DNA of 40,819 bases from Bremia lactucae. Lineage: Eukaryota; Oomycota; Peronosporomycetes; Peronosporales; Peronosporaceae. Position numbers and translations under genes: made by a program. Within the stretch, counting starts at the first letter, position 1; the number at the start of each line of letters is the position of its first letter. Below, piece after piece: positions 20,886 through 31,650 of the stretch. A model generated the notes under the pieces. The model did not search any database and had not been told where the DNA came from. It worked only from the letters and a program-made list of their open reading frames with translations. The DNA is taken from the NCBI RefSeq assembly GCF_004359215.1, contig NC_090623.1, forward strand, positions 345,079 through 385,897, written 5' to 3'.

Positions 20886-21719
20886 TCAACGGAGTACGTG
20901 CCGTTCCACTATTTTTGCTGAGTCGGGCTCAGAATAAATATTTTTTACATTAGAGTTTATTAACTCAGACATGCCAATGTCTAGAACACTGACAGACTCA
21001 TTCAATGATCCGCGCCAATAGCGGTTTTTTTGCCTAGCAAAGGTGAGTTCATGACTCTCCAAAACTTTGCTAGGAACATTGCGCGTGGCGCCTAAGGTCT
21101 TAGACCTCCAATCGATCCATGGCTCATGGTGTTCTAACCAGGCCATACCAAGGATGAGATCATATCTCGAATCCAAATCAAGGACGAGACAGCGTTCCAT
21201 AATGTCAAAGTCCAGAAACTTTATACCTAAGTTCAATGGAACTTTGGGAACAGTGACACGAGTCCCAGTCGCTAAGCGAATAGTGATTGTATCACATATA
21301 TGCGCTTTAAGCGCCCCAACGTATTGTTTACTTCCTTTAAGGGAAAGGCGTCGAGCATAATTGCAAGACGCTCCTAAGTCAATTAAAATTGACCACGGTT
21401 TATCAAATCCCTTTACAGTCGCTGGAGCGACTAGCAAGCCAGGCTTGTACTCTCGCCCCGTGCCATTGAGCACCGAGCTAATTAAGGCTAGGTTCTGTTT
21501 ATTCGCACCTCCTTGAGGTTCAACCAAGCCTAGGTCTTCCCTAGTAGGGCTCTCGCACCTACTGGGTATCGCCGTTTTCCCGCACCGTACCAGATCTCTG
21601 GTATAGGTCGGGGTTGGAACTCTTTCGAGCTTTACGCGAATTTCGAAGAGGGCAGGCAGGGCGTAAATGTTCGTGCTTCCGCACATATAACATCTACGGA
21701 TGGTCTTACGCTGTTCCAC
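20886..21719 (-). pseudogene. Aspartic protease region
   Basis: A 277-codon open minus-strand frame. It starts beside the zinc knuckle and contains the retropepsin-type core ILIDLGASCNY (motif at 21369-21380), then LILGMAWLEHHEPWIDWR, typical of Ty3/gypsy proteases. The catalytic D-S/T-G reads D-L-G here (TTA codon), whereas the copy at 31496-31507 has D-S-G (TCA). This protease is therefore probably inactive despite its open frame. Confidence 0.85.
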
Positions 21720-22636
21720 AGCTTATAAAGCCTCTTCTCCTTCCTCAACGAGGCTTAAATTCATAGGTTCCGCTCTATTAGACGGAACCCATGTACTCGA
21801 AGAGCTTGTTCGGTAAACAGGCGTGCTAACGCGAGCAGACTTTAAGTCAAACTCGGCGCGTAGCGCTATGGCAACTGCCTCTTCGAACGTAGCCGGATGA
21901 AATCGGAAAAATTCCGTCCAGGCAACGCACTCATTGAGACCCCCCCATAAAGATGGTCACTACAATTGCGTCTTGCACCGCGTCTTATTGCATAGATGCA
22001 ATGAGAGCTCTCAACTCCTGGAAAAGTCCCCTTGGGTTCTTTTACCCTGTCGAGTCGCTGGAAGCCGTGCTCGCAGGCGAAAAGCCTTATCAGGCGGTGC
22101 AAACATGCTGGTCATTTGCTATTTCAGCGAATCTTATGAGGGAAAAGCGTCGTTTATGGACGTGCTGCGCGATAGTGCCCACTCCATGGCTCTACCTCCA
22201 AGTTTGGAAATGGCCATAGCCACCTTTTGCCGTTCTATTAAGAACAAGACGGAATCAATGGACATTTCCATCTGCTTAATCCAAAAAGGGAAATTTTCTC
22301 CCTCGTTTCCCTCAAATGTTTTACATTTACAGTTAGAGGGCGAACTCTCGATTCTGAGTCAGGTACAGAGATGTACCGGCTTGGCATAGATGCCGCTAAA
22401 TGGGCCTGTACCCGACCGATCAGGGAGGCTTCGTACCTTATGAAGGCTATAAGCCTTGCATGCAGGACCTCTGGTCCCTGGGAGATATTAAATTCCACGT
22501 GCTCAAGCCCGAATAAGATTTTGAGCTTGTCCAAAGCGGCACGTTGCGCTTCTGGCATTTCTGGGGCCTCTTCCATTTTCGTGAGAAATAAGTCTTGTAA
22601 AGATTCAGGCGTAGATTGACTACTAGTGCTACCAGG
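21720..22636 (-). pseudogene. Gag
   Basis: Minus-strand frames begin just inside the 5' LTR (GSTSSQSTPESLQDLF) and continue through the retrotransposon Gag region to a CYMCGST zinc knuckle at about 21690. A one-base loss there destroys the H and last C of the CCHC motif, which is intact in the copy at 31815-31856. Several frameshifts lie between 21860 and 22240. Gag would package element RNA. Confidence 0.75.
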
Positions 22637-23191
22637 TGTAGCGGAGCTACCTCGCACCTAAAGTCAGAGGAAGACTTTCAGACTCAGAGAGTCACTTAGT
22701 TCTATTGAACTAATGGGCATAACAACTCAGGGAGTCGTACAAGCTATCAAAGCTTACGGAATCCTAGTTCAAGGGATTCAGGGGTTCGTAGAACCAAGTG
22801 GCAACTAGTGTCAAAGAGAATATACCTTAGACAGGCTTCTGTCTCTTACAGATCAATGCGCAAGACTTAGAAAGGCACTTAACGCTTTAAGATCAAAAGG
22901 GCAACTGCACTTTATTTAAATATTTAAATCTAAAACCTTACCCTAGCTAATAAAAAGTAGATTTTGGCCGCCAGATTTATATCTGGCGGCGAGCACATTT
23001 GTTACCGATATAAAATGGGATTTAAGTAACTAACTATTTAAAAATTAGATAAAGTGTATTTAACCCATAAAGTAAATGTTCCACAACAACGGTTCTCCAA
23101 CCGATGCATACGTATTGTTCTTTTTGGACTTACCTTTCTGTCAATACGTCCCGGACGTATCAAGGAGGGATCGAGACTGTGCCCCATTACA
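22637..23191 (-). repeat. 5' LTR of the 7.7-kb element
   Basis: Colinear with 15492-15937 but with a 71-bp insertion at 23107-23177, 14 bp from its outer end. Two bases inside the LTR, the minus strand starts TGGTAGCA, a plausible tRNA primer site; I cannot name the tRNA. The copy at 32753 has the same TGGTAGCA. Confidence 0.88.
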
Positions 23192-23390
23192 ATTCGTCAG
23201 GCGAGCAATGTTATCGTTTGGCTTTTCCTTGGCATGAAACATACCCGGTTGAGAAGCAAATCCATCCGGATTGATATATGTGCTTTTAGACACATTTATT
23301 GGCTAAGACAACCTTATATATCGCTTACTATTGATAAACCTCATGTTCCAGTTGGCAAACGCCGTCGACTGTCGAAAATGGAATAATGAA
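23192..23390 (-). pseudogene. Host-gene exons left of the LTR-element insertion (5' part)
   Basis: The minus-strand exon from about 23426 to 23329 reads ADVFTDKALLDAFIIPFSTV and CQLEHEVYQ, and ends at a GTAAGC donor. A 46-bp intron (23328-23283) ends CTAAAAG. The next exon (23282-23192) reads TYINPDGFASQPGMFHAKEK and is cut by the retrotransposon, resuming at 15486 in the same frame. The splice phase matches. I do not recognise the family. The 46-bp intron is short, so that splice is less certain than the junction across the element. Confidence 0.55.
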
Positions 23391-23756
23391 AGCGTCAAGC
23401 AAAGCTTTATCAGTAAAGACATCCGCTTGCTATTGTATCGTTTGCGACTGACATCGTGCCTTGCTGCAACATCCTTGATCAATTCGAGCTTTACATGTAA
23501 CGGGCTAAAGTTGCCCTAATGTTACACAGTCCCCATTAAGTACACTTGGTGTACTTAAGGGGATGGTCAATTACTAAATAATAGTAATTAGACCCAACAC
23601 TCGGGTGTGGTGCACATTTGTGACCAACCCTTGTGGATGTGATGCACATGGGTGCATTCACATTAGGAGGGATGACGCCCAACGTCATCCGTGATGACGG
23701 CTAGCGTCATCCGTTACGCGAGGTATCTAGAAAGATACGCTCGCAATACATATTAC

Positions 23757-24157
23757 ATGTTATCTATAGAGATAACATTTTAATTGGTAAAAAAAGGTAT
23801 TGGTTTTTAATTCTATTAAATATAAATCAGTCTGAAAACTACTTCCTACTTGGTAAGTGCGCACGAGGAGACGGATTACCGCTCCCGTGACGACACTTAA
23901 CCAGAGTACTTAGTATGTTGGGGAAGGTCGCTTGCGCGCCCACCACAACTACCTCACTGCACGCAAGAGAAGCAGGTTTAACCGCTTCCTCGCTGTGCTA
24001 GGGTGTGTGTCTAAGTAGAGCGTGGCCGCATTACGACATGCCCGCCTACATTACAACTCTCCTTATCTCCATTTCACCTAATGTTTCATATGTGTAGGAT
24101 TTGTCTGGCTGAAAGATAAAATGGATTTTACTTCTCTAACATCGCGTCTCATTTCTC
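23757..24157. repeat. 401-bp direct duplicate, left of the gap
   Basis: Identical to 24836-25236 except for one visible base (CACTGCACG against CACAGCACG). It ends exactly at the N run. Confidence 0.95.
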
Positions 24158-24835
24158 NNNNNNNNNNNNNNNNNNNNNNNNNNNNNNNNNNNNNNNNNNN
24201 NNNNNNNNNNNNNNNNNNNNNNNNNNNNNNNNNNNNNNNNNNNNNNNNNNNNNNNNNNNNNNNNNNNNNNNNNNNNNNNNNNNNNNNNNNNNNNNNNNNN
24301 NNNNNNNNNNNNNNNNNNNNNNNNNNNNNNNNNNNNNNNNNNNNNNNNNNNNNNNNNNNNNNNNNNNNNNNNNNNNNNNNNNNNNNNNNNNNNNNNNNNN
24401 NNNNNNNNNNNNNNNNNNNNNNNNNNNNNNNNNNNNNNNNNNNNNNNNNNNNNNNNNNNNNNNNNNNNNNNNNNNNNNNNNNNNNNNNNNNNNNNNNNNN
24501 NNNNNNNNNNNNNNNNNNNNNNNNNNNNNNNNNNNNNNNNNNNNNNNNNNNNNNNNNNNNNNNNNNNNNNNNNNNNNNNNNNNNNNNNNNNNNNNNNNNN
24601 NNNNNNNNNNNNNNNNNNNNNNNNNNNNNNNNNNNNNNNNNNNNNNNNNNNNNNNNNNNNNNNNNNNNNNNNNNNNNNNNNNNNNNNNNNNNNNNNNNNN
24701 NNNNNNNNNNNNNNNNNNNNNNNNNNNNNNNNNNNNNNNNNNNNNNNNNNNNNNNNNNNNNNNNNNNNNNNNNNNNNNNNNNNNNNNNNNNNNNNNNNNN
24801 NNNNNNNNNNNNNNNNNNNNNNNNNNNNNNNNNNN
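24158..24835. other. Assembly gap (678 N)
   Basis: Run of N flanked by near-identical duplicates. The true gap may be zero or negative. Confidence 0.99.
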
Positions 24836-25236
24836 ATGTTATCTATAGAGATAACATTTTAATTGGTAAAAAAAGGTATTGGTTTTTAATTCTATTAAAT
24901 ATAAATCAGTCTGAAAACTACTTCCTACTTGGTAAGTGCGCACGAGGAGACGGATTACCGCTCCCGTGACGACACTTAACCAGAGTACTTAGTATGTTGG
25001 GGAAGGTCGCTTGCGCGCCCACCACAACTACCTCACAGCACGCAAGAGAAGCAGGTTTAACCGCTTCCTCGCTGTGCTAGGGTGTGTGTCTAAGTAGAGC
25101 GTGGCCGCATTACGACATGCCCGCCTACATTACAACTCTCCTTATCTCCATTTCACCTAATGTTTCATATGTGTAGGATTTGTCTGGCTGAAAGATAAAA
25201 TGGATTTTACTTCTCTAACATCGCGTCTCATTTCTC
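24836..25236. repeat. 401-bp direct duplicate, right of the gap
   Basis: Second copy of 23757-24157, beginning exactly where the N run ends. Directly after it (25220-25290) short CGTCTCRTTTC-type units of about 20 bp recur. Confidence 0.95.
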
Positions 25237-26301
25237 TAAATGGCGTCTCGTTTCTTGAACATCTCGTTTCATTTCCCGAACAGCGCGTCTCAAAGTTTGC
25301 CGTGCCCTCGACGTTGTTTCTCGTTTCTATATTTTCGCATCTTATCCTTTTTGCCATAATCTCGAACCGATTTCTCATTTCTTAATTTTTGCGAAGAATA
25401 AGAGCGATAATGTCATGATCTTCTGCAGACGCAGCTTGACCTGTGCCTTGCTTCGTTGCAATATTAACCGAAGCACCTGGGACTTCCACCAGGACGTAAA
25501 TATCTTCTTCACTAGGCCGGAAACCTGGCCCAAGCAACGCCGCCGTCGTGAGCCTCCAGGTCAGACGCATTTTCTTAAACTCAATCCTTTTCAGATTTTG
25601 GAAAATCCTCTACATGAATATCATCCTGCAATCGCACACCGTCCTTCATCGCCAAGTATAGCGCCACCAAACCCGGATTAAGCTTTGAAGAGATCATTGA
25701 CGATCTTCTTCTCATTCACAATTGCCTCCTGCAGCGCTGCAACGTGCGCATCACGTGGTATCTTCACGGAAAATACTGTTCCTTCGCCATAGCCTATGTA
25801 GGATGGCGCTTCTATAGCTACCATGTTCTACTTTAGCATACTTCAAGCACAGTGAAAAAGCAGTTTGACCGTCTTCTATCACATGCAGTGAGGTGGTTTG
25901 TGGGGGGCTTAAGCTACCGCACCATACTAACTAAGCACCTTAGGATTAGTGTCGTTATGGAAGCAGTTTTCCGGCTTCACGTGCGCACTCGTAACTTGGA
26001 AGTAGTTATAAGCTAAATTATATTTTATCGAATACATTCAATCAATAGATGCCATCTTGGTGGATGTGCACCTCCACATTGCGAGCGTACTATTCTGAAC
26101 ACCTCGGATCTTGGATGACGCTAGCCGTCATCCCTTTCAATGCAAATACGCCTATGTGCATCACAAACAGAAGGGTGGGTCATTATGTGCCCCACACCCA
26201 AGTGGCAGGTCTGAGTACTTCACGTGAGAAATTTGACCTTCCCGTTAAGTACAATTTATGTGCTTAACGGGTTTGTGTAACATAGAGCAACTTTAGCCCG
26301 T

Positions 26302-26607
26302 TATAGACCGCGCTAAACCCATTGCTCGCACGACATTCTAATATGTTTTCATTGTCTTTAAGTTCTAGAGCTTCTCTTGTTCAGCAAGAGCAATGGCATC
26401 TTATAATTGTGCCACGAATATCTTTGTCAAAATCTAAAAGCTACTTTGAATTTGCCCTATTTGCCATTTTAAATTATTAAATAATGAAAATTGGAAATAG
26501 ACGCATGTTATTCGAATGAAATTTGAAACAAGAGAAAAAAATTATTTTACAAGCAAAGCTGTACAAATTAGTACCAGAAAACAATTATTGTCAACGGTCC
26601 GTGACGC
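26302..26607 (-). other. Spacer downstream of the BRE-like gene, possible exon of the broken gene
   Basis: A short minus-strand open block (ALELKDNENILECRASNGFS, about 26370-26308) abuts the inverted-repeat element and could be a further exon of the disrupted gene, but no consistent splice to 23426 was found. The remainder is AT-rich. Confidence 0.25.
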
Positions 26608-28073
26608 TCACTGGTGATAAAACCTCTGAAGCAAGCTCTGTCGCACAAGTTCGAGGAATTGAGCCACACCAATGCTACTGTTAATAGCGGGATCGTGATC
26701 ACTACAAGAGACAGCGAGCGGAATCGTAACGGCTTCTGCTCTTGCGTCTCCGTCGAGTAAAGTCACGTGCAAGTCGCTGGTACAGTTCGTTATATAATAA
26801 GCAGCTGTAAATTGTAGTTGCAAGACAATAATCCGCAGCGGTTCCTGCTCATTTAACTGCTCTTGCAGCATAAAACTCACGTGCGAAAAGTCCACGACAT
26901 CGTACTCTAATACTACACGTAATCAAGCAGGATAACAGCTGAATACGTCGATTGGAATACGTCAACTTGCTCACCTATCACATATTGACGCAAATTTGCA
27001 ATAAAGTCCTTGCGTCGTTTCCACTGTTGTAAAAGCATCTGCAATTAGTAATTATGCACATTAGCCTCACCACATACTTCTAACAATCTTAACTTTTTGC
27101 ACCTTTTTGCACGACGAAACAAGTTCGACACAAGACTGCGCTCGACTCGATGGCAACATTTGCGTCACTTGGCTCGACAATTTCATTCTTGCCGGCCACT
27201 CTATCAACAGTGGCCTTAACTTGTCAGAATCGGAGTTTCTATCCATCGAAAATTCAATACAAAGGGTCACATTATCCGTTGCAATGGCAAAATTGGGCGT
27301 CTCAAATCCATCTGGGACATAGACCAAGTTGGCATTCTCCGTCTTGAAAACACGTTTCGGATCCCATTGACGCTTTTGGTCGAGTAATGGAATTGCAAAC
27401 GAAACGAACCTACCGAAAGAGGCACATGCAAGTACTAGGATATCCAGTCCAGGATAATCATGCAGCATTTCATACTCAAATTTCACCCGCTGTGAAGTGG
27501 CAGCGTGCAAAGCCTGGAACCGATAATGGTGTAAGTGAAGCACAATGTCGCTACCTTCTGCCGCCTCTCACCTGCACTTGTTGCTCTCGAAAAGCGTCCA
27601 CTACTTGTTGAACTAATTCTTCGAGCACTTGAGTCAATTCGTCACTTGTCAGTGCCGGTAATTCACCTTGATTTGCCCCATTTGTAACGGAAATGTTTGC
27701 AACTTTTTGCAATGCCGTCAGTTCCTTTTCCATGGCAACTGTCAAATTCTTTTTGTTGTGTTGCAAATAGACCGATACCGATTTGACTGCAAAAGTGTTG
27801 AATTACATCAAAATTACGTAGACAAGCTGCGTAAGTATAGAGAACTGAACCTTGGCGAAAACAAGCGTCTCCAAGTGACCAGATATCGACGCGTGCACTC
27901 AGCCATGCCTGGCGGGCATACTTCACCTCTACATAACCTTCAAATAGCGGCATCTTACAAAATGACCTCTCGGTTACATCTTCATCAGTCCAAATTGTGG
28001 AAGTTGCATCTGCCGCTACGAACTCCGCTACGCGTACACTGCGGCCACAGCGCCGAGTTAGCTCACGTTCCAT
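26608..28073 (-). CDS. BRE/BABAM2-like subunit of BRISC / BRCA1-A deubiquitinase complexes
   Basis: Five exons with fully matching phases: 28073-27851, 27786-27572, 27513-27103, 27038-26975 and 26912-26608, giving 405 residues (human BRE has 383). The introns are 58-64 bp, GT-AG. Family resemblance is from remembered BRE sequence: ELVQQ in exon 2 followed by RVKFEYEML (155-163), matching the ELVQQ...FEYQTL region; WKRRKDFIA (289-297), matching the HKRREYIA block; and VLEYDVVDFSHVSFML (305 on), matching the VVEYD block that follows. BRE has two UEV-like folds lacking catalytic cysteine and bridges the K63-specific deubiquitinase BRCC36 to its partners in DNA repair and signalling. The first exon (MPLFEGYVEVKY) is the least conserved, so the start is less certain, and the exon 3 donor (GTGCAA) is weak. 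Confidence 0.8.
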
Positions 28074-28749
28074 TCGTTTTTTGAAACACGAAGAAAATCA
28101 TTTTTGGAGGGTATTAATGGCCGCAGTTATTAGTTGTAATTACACTATAAGTAACGACAACTTTTAAACTTATACAGGATCAACGCGAAGTCGCATAGTT
28201 AATATTGTGCGGTGGTGTATTCAAAAATGGTTGGTAAAGTGTGCTTTTTGAGGTGTTCTTATTTATACGTCTTTAAGGAATGTCTAGACCCACCTTAGGT
28301 TCTTGCAAGAACGCCCCCCATTATAAAGTGTAAGCCCTATCGCTATTTCTTCCTTATTTAGTATAAAGGGCTCGGTAAATTCACCTTTCAACAAATACCA
28401 TCAACACACTCAAGAATGTGATCAAACATACTTAAGCAGATCAGACATACTAATAGCTTATACAATGCATTTACCACTATTCATGTTTAATCATCAATCA
28501 GTAATCAAAGACTACAATATAAAACCGACATATATAACTCTTTAAACTAAAGACCCTAGAAACAAAAAGCGTTAGGGATTGTTCTAAGTTTGAGATCGTT
28601 TTAACAATTCCATTAATTTATTGAAAGAGTCGAATCCAAATGGTGCAGACAATGCGGCGCAAGCGTCTCGAAATCCCAGATCGTATTTGTATCGTCTTGG
28701 AGGGAAGCATAGCGAATTAAGGACCTAACAAAAAAAAATCTTTTCATTG
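28074..28749. other. Upstream region of the BRE-like gene
   Basis: No gene. At 28281 the TGTCTAGACCCA start and the next about 30 bp resemble the outer end of the LTR at 36551, so a partial LTR may lie here. Confidence 0.35.
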
Positions 28750-30600
28750 AGAACACACTGTTCAGCCTTAGCGTATTGAACGGATCAATTTAGTTGTAGG
28801 CGACAAGATAGTCGTTAAGTGAGAGAGCTCTTAATCCGGCCTGCGTGATAACGCATCAGCCAAAGCATTCTGATTGCCAAATTTATAATTCACCTCGAAG
28901 TTGTATTCCGCGAAAAAAGCATAGCCATTTGCTGTGAGAGATGGGGCGACTTACTCGCCGTGCGTAATGACGCGTGATCTGTTAATATCAGAAACGGCTT
29001 AGAGCCGAGCAGATGAACTCTGAATTTGACGAGAGCATACTGCATAGCAAGTGACTCTTTGTCATGAATTGGGTGGTTCTTTTCCGCAGCTTTAAGATGT
29101 CTAGCCTCGAACGCAATAACACGTGCACGCCCATCGACATCTGTTCGTAATAACAGAGCTTTGCCTATGGCAAAATCCGAAGCGTCACAGACGACACTGA
29201 AAGGCCAATTTGGATTTGGTAGTGCCACGATCGGGGCATGGATAAGACTATCCTTAACTGCTTGCAAAGCATTATGTTTTGTGCTAGTCCATCAACATTC
29301 TGTATCCTTTTGAAGGAAATTAGATAATGCCTTGCCATATCCGCGTAATTTTTGCTATATTTGTATAAATAATTGGCTAGACCCAACCACTTACGCAAAT
29401 TCTTTTGGTTGTTAGGAACCGGCCAATCTACTATGGCTTTAACCTTAGCGGGATCCGTTGTAAGGCGTCGCTTCCCAATAAAGCACCATAAGAAAGGAAT
29501 TTCGTCTGCGTTAAAAATGCATTTAGATGCATTGGCATACAATTTATTTGTGCGCAAACACTCGAGCCCTGCTCGCAAATGGTCTAATGGGTTTTCCATA
29601 TCCGACCGACCCTACTTCGCACGACAATGGACAAAAACGTCATCAAAATAAGTATGTGCATAACCTCGATGAGAGCGCAACCCTAGCGTCAGACGATTAC
29701 ATGTTGCCGGGCGTTGGAAAGCCCTTGTGGCATAACCCACCATCCCAATGCATGCCGCATGGGGTGCTAACCACTGTAAGCGGGATATCGCTAGCTCGCA
29801 CGAACAGTTGATAGTAACCATCGACTAAGTCCAATGCACTTTACAATGTACATCACGAAATTGTTCTGAAGAACATCCTTTCTAGGAATGAGGGTTTGTG
29901 CTGGTATAGTGGGAGCATTAAGTTTATTATAAGCATGTACAATGCGCCATTAACCATTTAGCTTTTTGACAAAAAATGCGGGTGTCGTATGGGGAGATTT
30001 GCTCTCTGGTACCATTCCCACCTTGTGCTTAGCACGGAAGAAATCGTCAATTACGTCACGCTTTTCCCTTGGTAAAGGCCACTTAAGTATTTAGCTTCCC
30101 GGATTCAAGTCAATTCCATGACGGACACCTCTATCCCAAGGTAAAACAGATGGTCGATGAATACATACCACATCTTATTTCTTAAGGAATTAAATGGATT
30201 TGTACTTTTTTAAGGAACGATGACCCACTCCGCGCACTTAGTGCAGCTTTTGTGTCATGCAAAACAGCTTCGTCCAGAAGTGACGATGAGTTTAACTTAC
30301 TTGTAGGTCGAATGACCACCATCTCAGATAAGTCGCCAGCCTTTAAGGCTCGGCCGCACTCATCGATCGACATTTTGGCTGGCTTTAAAAGAGCATGAAA
30401 CGAAGGGATTGCCGCAAGGCTAACTTCTCCCTCAAATTTTACCGGTAACACCAATTACAAGCGTGTGTAAATGCTCACACGTATCACTTTTTGAGGGTAT
30501 AAACGCTTCGCGTCTCCCCTATATTGGAGTAGGGACAATACGCCTCTTAGAGGCCGGGACATTCACGTCCCTGAATTTTCCAGCCTGTACTGGTTTTATA
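28750..30600 (-). pseudogene. Reverse transcriptase and truncated RNase H
   Basis: Colinear with 18641-20510. The YFDDVFV active site is readable at about 29630-29650. KWLGLANYLYKY lies near 29390 and FSVVCDASDFAIGKALLLRT near 29200, with HASLRTASKSPHLS at the end. Stops and frameshifts separate the blocks. Confidence 0.85.
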
Positions 30601-30715
30601 CCAGACATGGTGTCTAATTCGACATTCGACAAGGAGTTAGGTAACTAACTTCCTTATTCGGCGATCGTTTACGTGTCGCTTCACGTGCATTAAAAGTATT
30701 TGACCCAAAATGCCC

Positions 30716-30960
30716 TGGCGAACCGCCAATAGTGTCATTATTTACACTCAGTATCGCGCCATCTCGGCCGACCATACTCGGTGGACTTGGACGTGCCCCT
30801 CCACGTATCTCAGGGATATTGCACCCTTGAGATCCTGGCGAATCGCCAATAGTGTCACTACTGACACTCAGTATGATGCCACCTCGGCCGACCATACTCG
30901 GTGGACTTAGACGTGCCACTCAACGTATCTCAGAGATATTACACCCTTAATGACTCGGCC
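30716..30960 (-). repeat. 40-residue tandem repeat in the protease-RT linker (second copy)
   Basis: Two units of about 120 bp, as at 20587-20830. The minus strand reads ARLSPPSMVGRGGIILSVSS, then ARPSPPSMVGRDGAILSV. Confidence 0.8.
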
Positions 30961-31650
30961 TTAGGCCAACAATGCGTTCAGCATTTAGTAAATCTTTATT
31001 ACAACGAGTGTCACTCGACGAAGTACGTGCCGTTCCACTTCATTCTTCTGAGTCGGGCTCAGAATAAATGTTTTAAACGGTGATTTTTATTTACTCAGAC
31101 ATCTCAACGTCTAAAATACTGACAGACTTAGTCAATGATCCGCGCCAATAGCGCTTTTGCTGCATAACAAAGGTGGGTTTAAGACTCTCCAAAACTTTGC
31201 TAGGAACATTGCGCGTGGCGTCTGGGGTCTTACGCCTTCAATCGATCCATCGCTCATGACGTCTAAGCCAGGCCATACCAAGGATGAGATCATATCTCAA
31301 ATCCAAATCAAGGATGAGACTGCATCCCATGCTGTGAAATTTATACACTTTATACCTAAGTTTAATGGAACTTTAGGAACAGTGACTTGAGTCCCAGTCG
31401 CTAAGCGAACAGTGATTGTATCACTTTTTGCGCTTGAAGCGCTTTAACTATTGTTGGCTTCCGTCAAAGGAAAGACGTCGAGCATAATTGCAAGATGCTC
31501 CTGAGTCTATTAAAATGGAACATGGCTTATCAAAGCCCTTCACAGTCGCTTGAGCGACTAGCAAGCCAGGCTTGTACTCACGCCCCGTGCCATTGCGCAC
31601 CGAGCTAAATGGGGCTAGGTTCTGTTTATTCTCATCTCCTTGAGGTTCAA
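30961..31650 (-). pseudogene. Aspartic protease region
   Basis: The minus strand carries SILIDSGASCNYARR with the catalytic D-S-G intact at 31496-31507. Downstream frames are broken after about 31448. Confidence 0.75.

Larger units (their letters stand above)
15492..23191 (-). mobile_element. Full-length Ty3/gypsy chromodomain retrotransposon, 7.7 kb
   Basis: Two direct LTRs (15492-15937 and 22637-23191) bound the element. The order on the minus strand is 5' LTR, gag, protease, a repeat linker, RT-RNase H, integrase, chromodomain, polypurine tract, 3' LTR. The flanks share ATTC (15487-15490 and 23192-23195), and removal of the element joins a host exon in frame. Stops and frameshifts in gag, protease, RT and integrase make it non-autonomous. 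The region between pol and the 3' LTR carries a plus-strand (antisense) frame. It inserted in the same orientation as the host gene. Confidence 0.9.
23500..26301. mobile_element. DNA element with long terminal inverted repeats
   Basis: The left end (ACGGGCTAAAGTTGC onward) is repeated in inverted orientation from 26301 leftward. The similarity runs for about 250 bp on each side and includes the GTGTGG-GCACAT, GATGCACAT and GATGACGGCTAGCGTCATCC blocks. Both ends are flanked by TA (23498-23499 and 26302-26303), as in Tc1/mariner-type insertions. No transposase is visible in the readable part, but 678 bp are N. It may be a non-autonomous element. Confidence 0.7.

Noticed and set aside
24121..24969. 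282-codon plus-strand frame
   Set aside because: Mostly N, with ends lying in the duplicated flanks of the gap.
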